5,850 nucleotides of DNA from an uncultured Mesorhizobium sp. (GTDB lineage: Bacteria; Pseudomonadota; Alphaproteobacteria; Rhizobiales; Rhizobiaceae): NCBI GenBank assembly GCA_937958475.1, contig CALFXR010000005.1, positions 1 to 5,850 on the forward strand, written 5' to 3'. Under the pieces are notes generated by a model. It made no database searches. It was not told the DNA's origin and saw only the letters and a program-made list of their open reading frames with translations. The position numbers and the translations under genes are program-made. This document shows positions 1 to 5,391 of the stretch, piece by piece. The number at the start of each line of letters is the position of its first letter. Position 1 is the stretch's first letter.

Positions 1-1174
1 CGCCGCGCAGTTCGGCCAGGCCCTTCAGCCGCCCGATCGCCGGGTAGCCGGGCTGGGCGCCGCGCGAAAGGTCGTCGAGGATGTCCTGCCCATGGTCGGG
101 CCGCATCGGCATCTCGGCGTCGGCACGCCCTTCCGCCCGCCGCCGGGCTTCTTCCGCCAGCAGCGCCGCGATCACGGCGACCATGTCGGTACTGCCGGCC
201 AGATGTTCGTCCTCATGGAAGGAACACGGCACCTCGTCGGTGTCGCGGCGCACGTTGCGCAGATGGACGAAGTGGATGCGCGGGCCGAGTTCCATCGCCA
301 TTGCCGGCAGGTCGTTGTCGGGTCGCGCGCCGAGCGAGCCGGTGCAGAAGGTGACGCCGCTGGCCGACAGGTCGACGGCGTCGAGGATCGCCCGGTAGTC
401 GGCTAGCGTCGATACCACGCGCGGCAGGCCGAGCAGCGGGAACGGCGGATCGTCGGGGTGGCAGCAGAGCCTGACCCCGAGCCGCTCGGCATCGGGCGCC
501 ACCTCGGCGAGGAAGTCGATCAGGTTCCGCCGCAGCTGGTCCGGACCGATGCCCGCATAGGCCTCGAGATGAGCGCCGACGCTCGCCAGCGTCCAGTGCT
601 CCTGCGCGCCGGGAAGCCCGGCGACGATGTTGGCGACGAGCGCCTTGCGCCGTGGGTCGTCCATGTCGCGGAAACGGCGGTCGGCCTCGGCGGTGATCGC
701 CGGTGTGAAGTCGTCGCGCGCGCCCTTGCGCTTCAGGATGTGGATGTCGAAGGCGGCGAAATCGTCGAGGTCGAAGCGCATCGCCGTGCCGCCATGGGCC
801 ACCCGCCAGGCGAGATCGGTCCGGGTCCAGTCCAGCACCGGCATGAAGTTGTAGCAGACCGTGCGAATCCCGGCGCGGGCGAGGTTTTCGAGGCTGCGGC
901 GATAATGGACGACATGGGCGCGCCACTCGCCGCTGCGGGTGCGGATTGCCTCGGAGACCGGCAGGCTCTCGACCACCTCCCATTTGAGGTGGGTCATCGA
1001 GCCGTCGGGATGGAACGCAACCTCGCGCTGGCGCCTTTCTATGTCTTCGGCATGCCAGATCGCACCGCTCGGAACGTGGTGGAGCGCCGTGACGATGCCC
1101 TGGGCGCCGGCTTGCCGCGCATCGGCGAGCGTCACCTTGTCTGCCGGCCCGAACCATCGCCAGGTCTGTCGCAT
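1..1174 (-). CDS. uxuA: Mannonate dehydratase UxuA, 3' end cut by window edge
   Basis: The product should dehydrate D-mannonate to 2-keto-3-deoxy-D-gluconate in cytoplasmic hexuronate (glucuronate) catabolism. The frame is open from the ATG at 1174-1172 to the window edge, giving 391 residues. E. coli UxuA has about 394, so only a few C-terminal residues should be missing. Family signatures are visible: CCHPDDPP at about 237-244, TFCTGSLG at 275-282, HFVHLRNV at 301-308, SFHEDEHL at 318-325 and MRPDHG at 357-362, then GYPAIGRLKGLAELRG at the end. The His-Cys-His-Asp metal-ligand set known for the family fits H239, C277, H304 and D360. The start is supported by GGGAGGAA at 1184-1177, four to five bases upstream, and by the N-terminus MRQTWRWFGP, typical of the family. 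A promoter and a palindromic operator candidate lie just upstream. No partner uxu gene is visible here. Family assignment is very secure. Confidence 0.96.
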   Translation of the reverse strand, partial: MRQTWRWFGPADKVTLADARQAGAQGIVTALHHVPSGAIWHAEDIERRQREVAFHPDGSMTHLKWEVVESLPVSEAIRTRSGEWRAHVVHYRRSLENLARAGIRTVCYNFMPVLDWTRTDLAWRVAHGGTAMRFDLDDFAAFDIHILKRKGARDDFTPAITAEADRRFRDMDDPRRKALVANIVAGLPGAQEHWTLASVGAHLEAYAGIGPDQLRRNLIDFLAEVAPDAERLGVRLCCHPDDPPFPLLGLPRVVSTLADYRAILDAVDLSASGVTFCTGSLGARPDNDLPAMAMELGPRIHFVHLRNVRRDTDEVPCSFHEDEHLAGSTDMVAVIAALLAEEARRRAEGRADAEMPMRPDHGQDILDDLSRGAQPGYPAIGRLKGLAELRG

Positions 1175-1190
1175 CGTTCCTCCCAGTTGA

Positions 1191-1206
1191 TGCATACTAG
1201 TATACA
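1191..1206. promoter_or_regulatory. Palindromic operator candidate (GntR/FadR-type) over the uxuA -10 box
   Basis: A perfect 10-bp palindrome, ATACTAGTAT (1194-1203), extends to the 16-mer TGCATACTAGTATACA with a single mismatched pair (1193/1204). Short AT-rich palindromes of the TTGTATAC...GTATACAA kind are typical targets of FadR-subfamily GntR repressors, which commonly control hexuronate genes (UxuR and ExuR in E. coli). It covers the proposed -10 box and lies 16 bases upstream of the uxuA start, a repressing position. No GntR gene is present in the window, so the regulator is inferred. Confidence 0.55.
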
Positions 1207-1222
1207 AGTTCCACCACGGCAA
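1194..1222 (-). promoter_or_regulatory. Candidate sigma-70 promoter of uxuA
   Basis: Read on the minus strand, TTGCCG (1222-1217) and TAGTAT (1199-1194) are separated by exactly 17 bases, matching the -35/-10 layout of a housekeeping promoter. Transcription would begin near 1187, leaving a leader of about a dozen bases that still contains the GGGAGGAA ribosome binding site. The -10 box lies inside the palindrome annotated separately. Assignment rests on box similarity and spacing only. Confidence 0.5.
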
Positions 1223-1390
1223 GCGCCCGTTTGCCGGAGCGATTCCGCGGCCGTCGCGGACTGCTACCGCCTGCCCTCGCCTGGCGCCGGAAAGGCGGCA
1301 GAGGCCGGCCTGTCGCCGGAACGGCGCTGGAGGTCGGCCCTGTCGAAGAGCCGCGCGGGCGCAGCGCTAGGATCGCCGCCGCTCGCCGCC

Positions 1391-1415
1391 CCTCCGGACG
1401 GCGCCATGCCGGAGG
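1391..1415 (+). promoter_or_regulatory. Hairpin that sequesters the ribosome binding site of the cysteine hydrolase gene
   Basis: CCTCCGG (1391-1397) pairs perfectly with CCGGAGG (1409-1415) around an 11-base loop that itself contains the palindrome GGCGCC. The right arm includes GGAGG at 1411-1415, the evident Shine-Dalgarno sequence, nine bases before the ATG at 1425. Folding would hide the ribosome binding site. The pairing is seen directly; the regulatory role is inference. No ligand-binding or other conserved RNA structure was recognised between 1207 and 1390. Confidence 0.4.
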
Positions 1416-1424
1416 CCACGACCG

Positions 1425-2102
1425 ATGAAGCAGCCCCTGACGATCCCGCGCGGCAAGGCAGCCGCGCTGTTCGTCGACCTCCAGGAGGAACATCGCCGCG
1501 ACCCGCGCTACCTCGTCGACGGCTACGGTGCGGTTCTTGCCAGTGCGGTGCGCCTGCAGCAGGCGGCGCGCGGCATGGCCGTCCCGGTGCTGCACTGCGC
1601 CTATGTCGTCGACCTCGCCTGCGCCCGCCCCTTCCATCCCGTCCTTGCGGACGGAACCTCGGCCTTCAGCGACAAGGACGATCCGCTCACCGCGCTCTGC
1701 CCGGAATGCGGCCCTGGGGACGGCGAGGACGTGCTGGTGAAGGCCGAGGCCAGCGCCTTCGGCGACGGGCGGCTGGAGCCGCTGTTGCGCGGCCGCGGCA
1801 CCGAATGGCTGTTCGTCTCGGGGGTGTGGACCGAGGCCTGCGTCGACGCCACCGTGAAGGACGCGGTTGCCCGCGGCTTTCATGTCGTGCTGGTCAAGGA
1901 CGCGTGCGGCAGCGGCACGGCCGCGATGCACCGGACCGGCATCCTCAACCTCGCCAACCGCCTCTATGGCGGCGCTGTCGTCGACACGGACGCGGCCTGC
2001 CGCCTTCTCCGCGGCGATACGGCCGATGCCTGGATGGTGGAGGGCTCGGTGCCGCTGCGCTACCGCGCCGACACGATCGACGCGCTCTACGAGGCGCTGT
2101 GA
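1425..2102 (+). CDS. Isochorismatase-family cysteine hydrolase
   Basis: A 225-residue protein of the isochorismatase-like hydrolase superfamily, whose members (nicotinamidases, N-carbamoylsarcosine-type amidases, isochorismatases) cleave amide or ether bonds with a Cys nucleophile. The Asp-Lys-Cys triad fits D18 (AALFVDLQ), K106 (VLVKAEASAF) and C139 (SGVWTEACVDATVKDA). The GVWT segment before the Cys sits where the family carries its conserved cis-peptide, and VVLVKDACGSG (154-164) is also characteristic. No signal peptide is present, so it should be cytoplasmic. The start is set by GGAGG at 1411-1415. An odd feature is a CPEC (CxxC) pair at 92-95 in the loop before the catalytic Lys. The gene stands alone and converges with the solute-binding protein gene. 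The exact substrate cannot be read from sequence; an amidase acting on a small nitrogen compound is the most general guess. Confidence 0.9.
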   Translation: MKQPLTIPRGKAAALFVDLQEEHRRDPRYLVDGYGAVLASAVRLQQAARGMAVPVLHCAYVVDLACARPFHPVLADGTSAFSDKDDPLTALCPECGPGDGEDVLVKAEASAFGDGRLEPLLRGRGTEWLFVSGVWTEACVDATVKDAVARGFHVVLVKDACGSGTAAMHRTGILNLANRLYGGAVVDTDAACRLLRGDTADAWMVEGSVPLRYRADTIDALYEAL

Positions 2103-2108
2103 CGATTT

Positions 2109-2129
2109 CCGCCGCGCGGCGCGCGGCGG
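2109..2129. terminator. GC-rich hairpin between convergent genes, possible bidirectional terminator
   Basis: A perfect 9-bp stem, CCGCCGCGC (2109-2117) with GCGCGGCGG (2121-2129), closes on a three-base loop. It fills most of the 33-base gap between the two convergent stop codons (2100-2102 and 2138-2136). Neither strand has a run of U after the stem, so it is not a classical intrinsic terminator. It may still pause polymerase or protect both 3' ends. Confidence 0.45.
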
Positions 2130-2135
2130 GGCCGA

Positions 2136-3215
2136 TCAGTACCCCGCCTTGATCTTCTCGAACTCGGCGACGAAGCGCTGCTTGGTCTCGGGCGCGACCG
2201 GCGCGGCGAACAGCGTCTTCTTCGCCATCTCCTCGATGTCGGAATAGCCGGCCGCGGCCACCGCCGCCGGGTCGACGGCGGCCATGCCGGCGCCGTTGGC
2301 GTGGCCGTAGCCCCAGGCGGTGACCATGGTGTTCGAGACCTCCGGGGCCATGCGCGCATTGAGGAAGTCGTAGGCCTTGTCGCGGTCGCCGGGCGCGTCC
2401 TTGAGCAATACGTAGCCGCAGACCCAGGTGGCGATGCCTTCCGCCGTGTCCCGCTTCGGCTCCACGGCCACGCCGTTCGCCTTCAGCATCGTCGCGGTCT
2501 CGTTCCACGCCCAGGCGAGCGCGATCTCGCCGGAAGCCATCGCCTGGCCGAGCTCGGTGGCGTCGGTCGTGTAGATGCGCACGTTTTTGTGCACCTCGCG
2601 CAGGAACGCCGCCGCCGCCTCGAACTGCGCGTCGCTGACCGCCTGGATGTCGCGCACGCCGGTGGCGAGCAGGCCGAGCGCGAAGGCCGCGTCGGCATTG
2701 TCGACGATCGCGATCTTGTCCTTGAACTTCGGATCGGCGAAGGCTTTGAGCGAGCCGATGTCCTCGGCCTTGACCAGGTCGGCGCGGTAGAGAGGCAGCG
2801 TGTTGCCCCAGTCGAAGGGCAGGAACCAAGCCTTGCCTTCGGCATCGGTCATGAGGTCATCGATGCCCCTGATGGCGGGCAGGACGTCGTTCCACGCCGC
2901 GATCCGCGCCGTGTCGAGCGGCTCGAGCAGCCCGGCGTCGCGCCATTTGCGCACGTTCGTCGAGCAGGGATGCGCGACGTCGACCCGGTAGCCGGTGCGC
3001 AGCTTCTCGAACGCCTCGTCCTCGTCGGCGAAGAAGGAGAAGGTGGGTGCCTCCCCGTGCTTCTCGACATAGGCCGGATTGAACGCCGGATCCTCGTAGC
3101 CCGACCAGTCGAAGACGGTCAGTGCCGCGTCCTGGGCCGAAGCCGGCGACAGCGTGCCGAACGAGGCCGACCCGGCCAGAAGGAATGCGAGCGCGATGCG
3201 TGTCGTTCGTGCCAT
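2136..3215 (-). CDS. Periplasmic solute-binding protein of a polyamine-type (PotD/PotF) ABC importer
   Basis: A 359-residue extracellular solute-binding protein. Residues 1-27 form a Sec signal peptide (MARTTR, a hydrophobic stretch, then PASA before Q28), so it should work in the periplasm and hand its ligand to an ABC permease. PotD/PotF-class marks are VFDWSGYEDP at 34-43, DVAHPCSTNVRKWRDAGLLEPLD at 79-101, GNTLPLYRADLV at 137-148, IVDNADAAFAL at 170-180, LAWAWNETA at 233-241 and TWVCGYVLLKDA at 263-274. By eye, PotD's amine-binding Asp, in the segment read there as WMD, falls on C266, so the ligand may not be a simple polyamine. The start has a weak GGGGAA site at 3226-3221 and an A-rich leader. 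It is transcribed away from the TetR and serine hydrolase genes. No permease or ATPase gene lies in the window; the gene ends against a convergent neighbour, so it is an orphan here. Confidence 0.92.
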   Translation of the reverse strand: MARTTRIALAFLLAGSASFGTLSPASAQDAALTVFDWSGYEDPAFNPAYVEKHGEAPTFSFFADEDEAFEKLRTGYRVDVAHPCSTNVRKWRDAGLLEPLDTARIAAWNDVLPAIRGIDDLMTDAEGKAWFLPFDWGNTLPLYRADLVKAEDIGSLKAFADPKFKDKIAIVDNADAAFALGLLATGVRDIQAVSDAQFEAAAAFLREVHKNVRIYTTDATELGQAMASGEIALAWAWNETATMLKANGVAVEPKRDTAEGIATWVCGYVLLKDAPGDRDKAYDFLNARMAPEVSNTMVTAWGYGHANGAGMAAVDPAAVAAAGYSDIEEMAKKTLFAAPVAPETKQRFVAEFEKIKAGY

Positions 3216-3246
3216 GATGTTCCCCGTGGCTTTTTTCTTTTCACGA

Positions 3247-3288
3247 TTGACAGGAAACTCCTTCCCGCGTTTCTTGTCAACAGTGACA
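3247..3288. promoter_or_regulatory. Inverted-repeat operator and divergent promoter region of the TetR gene and the solute-binding protein gene
   Basis: TTGACAGGAAAC (3247-3258) and GTTTCTTGTCAA (3269-3280) form an inverted repeat with 11 of 12 positions paired and a 10-base spacer. A third half-site, TGACA at 3284-3288, makes a second smaller palindrome with the right arm (TGTCAACAGTGACA, 3275-3288). Each large arm carries a consensus -35 hexamer TTGACA, one reading right (3247-3252) and one left (3280-3275). Seventeen bases on, each strand has only a weak -10 (TTTCTT at 3270-3275; TTTCCT at 3257-3252). TetR-family regulators usually bind such a repeat next to their own gene, so joint control of both directions is likely. 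Confidence 0.6.
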
Positions 3289-3295
3289 GTTTACG

Positions 3296-3898
3296 GTGAA
3301 GGGCATGGGGCGTCCGCCGAAGTTCGAGGAGCGCAGCGAGGAGATCATGCAGGCCTTCGAGGCCTGCGTGCTGCGCAAGGGCCTGCCTGCGACCACGCTC
3401 GCCGACGTCGCCGAGGAATCCGGACTGCCGCGCAGCCTGGTGCGCTACTTCATGGGCAACCGCGACGAGATGGTCGACCGTCTGATCGAACGCCTGATGC
3501 GGATCGCCAAGGCGCGCCTCGACGCGATCCGCGACGAGGCAGGCACCATGACCGTAGCGCGCCTCCTCGACGCCTGCTTCGGCGTCGTCTTCGCCGACCA
3601 GCGCTCCAATGCGCTGATGGGCGAGCTCTGGTACCTCGCCCGCACCGACGCCCACATCCGCGAGCGGCTGAACGGCGTCTACGCCTATGCGCTCGGCCTT
3701 CTGACCGAAGCGTTCGGACGCGAGATGCCGGCGCTCGCCTCGGCCGAGCGGGACGCCGCCGCATTCGCCATCGTCTCGCTGGCGCTCGGCGAGACGGCGC
3801 TCAAGGATTTCGGATTGACCATGCCCGAGGGCACCTCGCTACGCGCGCAGGCGGCCGCTATCGTGGCGAAACTCCAGGAGAGAATGAAGACATGCTGA
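3296..3898 (+). CDS. TetR/AcrR-family transcriptional regulator
   Basis: A DNA-binding repressor-type protein of 200 residues from GTG 3296, or 197 from ATG 3305 (MGRPPKFEER). The TetR N-terminal domain is clear: helix 1 with IMQAFEACVLRKGLPATT (17-34), then the helix-turn-helix TLADVAEESGLPRSLVRYFMGNRDEMVD (34-61). The helical rest should bind a small effector and dimerise. The length is normal for the family. Neither start has a well-spaced Shine-Dalgarno sequence: GTG 3296 has none, and AAGGG at 3299-3303 is only one base from ATG 3305. The message may have a very short leader. The 3' end overlaps the serine hydrolase start by seven bases, so the two are probably one operon with coupled translation. 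It probably controls this operon and the divergent solute-binding protein gene through the inverted repeat just upstream. The effector is unknown but is likely the transported or hydrolysed compound. Confidence 0.92.
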   Translation: MKGMGRPPKFEERSEEIMQAFEACVLRKGLPATTLADVAEESGLPRSLVRYFMGNRDEMVDRLIERLMRIAKARLDAIRDEAGTMTVARLLDACFGVVFADQRSNALMGELWYLARTDAHIRERLNGVYAYALGLLTEAFGREMPALASAERDAAAFAIVSLALGETALKDFGLTMPEGTSLRAQAAAIVAKLQERMKTC

Positions 3899-5028
3899 GC
3901 CGGGCCGAATTCGCCGCCACGATGTTCTCGGGCGCGCGCCAGATCGACACCTTCAACAACATGCACCGGATCTTCCCGGTCTCGACCATGACGGCGTCGC
4001 CCGCGCCCCGCCCCTTCCCCGCCGGCGCGCCGCTCGAACTGCCGCGGACCTTCCGCCACGAGGGTACGGACCGTTCGGTGGAAGCCTTCCTCGACGAGAC
4101 CGACACGATCGCCCTCCTCGTCATCGAGAACGGCGCCATGCGGCTCGAGCGCTACCGGCTGACCGGCAGCCCGACGACCACCTGGACGTCGATGTCGGTC
4201 GCCAAGAGCTTCACCTCGGCGGCGCTCGGCATCGCCCAGGGCGAGGGCCTGTGGGGCAGCGTCGAGGAGCAGGTCGTCGACTACCTGCCGGAGCTGCGCG
4301 GTTCTGCTTACGACGGCGCGCGCATCAAGGACGTGCTGCAGATGTCGTCCGGCGCGCGCTGGAACGAGGACTATTCGGACCCGGACTCCGACATCAACCG
4401 CTTCATCGCCGTGTTCGCCCATGGCGGCTCGTTCAACGCGCTGGCCGCCACGCTGGTGCGCCAGCGCGAGCCGGGCACCTACAACCTCTACAACAGCACC
4501 GACACCCAGGTGCTCGGCATGCTGTTGAAGAAGGTCACCGGAAGGTCGATCCGCGACTATGTCGAGGAGAAGATCTGGCACCCGCTCGGCATGGAGGACG
4601 ACGCCCACTGGCTGCTCGATTCCGAAGGCATGGAGATGGCCTATGGCGGCCTCAACGCCACCGCGCGCGACTACGCCAGGCTCGGCGAGCTCTACCGGCT
4701 GAACGGCCGCGTCGGCGATACGCAGATCGTGCCGGAAGCCTGGGTGAAGGCATCGCTGACGCCGGACGGGCCGCACCTCCTGCCCGGCAAGAGCGACCTG
4801 TCGGACTCCGCCTTCGGCTACGGCTACCAGTGGTGGCTGATGGACGGCGACGAGGGCGAGTTCTCGGCGATCGGCGTCTACAACCAGTTCGTCTACGTCA
4901 ACCCGGCGCGCAACGTGGTCATCGTCAAGCTGTCGGCCAGCCCCAACTACGGCCGGACCAACGACGAGACGAGCTATCGCGAGTTCGAGACGGTCTCGCT
5001 GCTCAGGGCGATCACCCGGGGGCTGTGA
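3892..5028 (+). CDS. Serine hydrolase, class C beta-lactamase / 6-aminohexanoate-dimer hydrolase (NylB)-like
   Basis: A 378-residue enzyme of the beta-lactamase-fold serine hydrolases, which cleave amides or esters through an acyl-enzyme. The nucleophile motif SxxK is S102-V-A-K105, in TSMSVAKSFTSAALG, a context like that of NylB-type enzymes. The second motif is Y200-N-S202 in YNLYNSTDTQVLG, about 98 residues on, close to the Ser-Tyr distance in NylB. WNEDY (157-161) may supply a substrate-side Tyr as in NylB. The C-terminal block FSAIGVYNQFVYVNP (324-338) falls where the third motif is expected but lacks a KTG. No signal peptide is seen, so it acts in the cytoplasm and not as a secreted beta-lactamase. 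The start at 3892 is favoured over upstream codons in the same open frame because it follows GGAG (3877-3880) and overlaps the TetR stop by seven bases. The link with a polyamine-class binding protein suggests an imported small amide or ester substrate. Confidence 0.9.
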   Translation: MLSRAEFAATMFSGARQIDTFNNMHRIFPVSTMTASPAPRPFPAGAPLELPRTFRHEGTDRSVEAFLDETDTIALLVIENGAMRLERYRLTGSPTTTWTSMSVAKSFTSAALGIAQGEGLWGSVEEQVVDYLPELRGSAYDGARIKDVLQMSSGARWNEDYSDPDSDINRFIAVFAHGGSFNALAATLVRQREPGTYNLYNSTDTQVLGMLLKKVTGRSIRDYVEEKIWHPLGMEDDAHWLLDSEGMEMAYGGLNATARDYARLGELYRLNGRVGDTQIVPEAWVKASLTPDGPHLLPGKSDLSDSAFGYGYQWWLMDGDEGEFSAIGVYNQFVYVNPARNVVIVKLSASPNYGRTNDETSYREFETVSLLRAITRGL

Positions 5029-5063
5029 GGAGCGGGACGGATTTCCCTCGCGCGGACAGTTCG

Positions 5064-5092
5064 TTGCGATCCGGGTCGGTCGCGGCTATCAT
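5064..5092 (+). promoter_or_regulatory. Candidate promoter of the toxin-antitoxin operon
   Basis: TTGCGA (5064-5069) and TATCAT (5087-5092) are separated by 17 bases, each matching the sigma-70 consensus at four or more positions. Transcription would start near 5099, leaving a short leader with GGAG at 5102-5105 before the antitoxin ATG at 5113. This gives the module its own promoter, separate from the serine hydrolase gene. No clear palindromic operator for antitoxin binding was recognised here. Confidence 0.5.
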
Positions 5093-5112
5093 GGCGACAA
5101 CGGAGCCTGCCG

Positions 5113-5391
5113 ATGACCGCTCGCCGAAAGACCATCGAACTGCAGCCCGAAGACGATGCGTTCGTCGCTCGCATGGTGGACCGCGGCGAGTATCGCAGTG
5201 CCGACGAAGTGGTTAGCGCCGCGCTCCAGGCGATGAAGGAGCGGGACGAGGACTTCGAGCGCATGGTGCGCAAGGAAGTCCTTCCGGTGCTCGATCATCT
5301 GCTCGCGCATCCTGAAACCGCGCTATCGGCGGACGAAGTCTTCGGAAAAATCCGCGCGCGTCATGAAGCGCGGGTTGCGCGCAGGAAGTGA
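5113..5391 (+). CDS. parD: ParD-family type II antitoxin
   Basis: A 92-residue antitoxin expected to bind and neutralise the downstream ParE-like toxin and to repress its own promoter as a dimer. The N-terminus has a ribbon-helix-helix layout: strand RKTIEL (5-10), helix 1 PEDDAFVARMVDRGEY (12-27), then RSADEVVSAALQAMKER (28-44), the arrangement usual for ParD. The charged C-terminal part (about 45-92, ending in RHEARVARRK) is where ParD proteins wrap the toxin. The start is supported by GGAG at 5102-5105, seven bases upstream; an ATG at 5091 is in another frame. The stop overlaps the toxin start by four bases (GTGA), the usual compact antitoxin-first order. Family confidence is high; functional pairing is inferred from the neighbour. 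Confidence 0.92.
   Translation: MTARRKTIELQPEDDAFVARMVDRGEYRSADEVVSAALQAMKERDEDFERMVRKEVLPVLDHLLAHPETALSADEVFGKIRARHEARVARRK

Noticed and set aside
213..1157. Minus-strand open frame of about 314 codons inside uxuA
   Set aside because: It is out of frame with the uxuA reading, which carries all family motifs; its composition is that of a shadow frame.
1340..1373. Possible promoter for the cysteine hydrolase gene (TAGGAT at 1368-1373)
   Set aside because: The nearest -35-like box (CTGTCG) is 22 bases away and nothing fits at 16-18 bases, so a -10 look-alike alone is not enough.
458..2152. Long plus-strand open frame running antisense to uxuA and through the cysteine hydrolase in another frame
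   Set aside because: Its translation is rich in Arg, Ala, Gly and Pro and matches no family; it is the usual GC-driven shadow of two well-supported genes.
2301..3299. Plus-strand open frame of about 332 codons antisense to the solute-binding protein gene
   Set aside because: It matches no family and mirrors a gene with a signal peptide and family motifs on the other strand.
3154..3891. N-terminal extension of the serine hydrolase frame back to 3154
   Set aside because: The frame is open, but it would cross the divergent promoter region and the whole TetR gene with a low-complexity Arg-rich translation. The ATG at 3892 has a ribosome binding site and the protein after it has normal family length.
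3685..4776. Minus-strand open frame of about 363 codons antisense to the serine hydrolase
   Set aside because: It is a Val/Gly/Arg-rich shadow without recognisable domains, opposite a gene with clear catalytic motifs.
3892..5028. Serine hydrolase as an antibiotic-resistance beta-lactamase
   Set aside because: There is no signal peptide and no KTG-type third motif, and the context is a transport/regulation cluster, so a catabolic amide/ester hydrolase is the better reading.
5029..5062. Possible terminator after the serine hydrolase gene
   Set aside because: Only short GGGA/TCCC pairing is visible, with no extended stem and no U tract.
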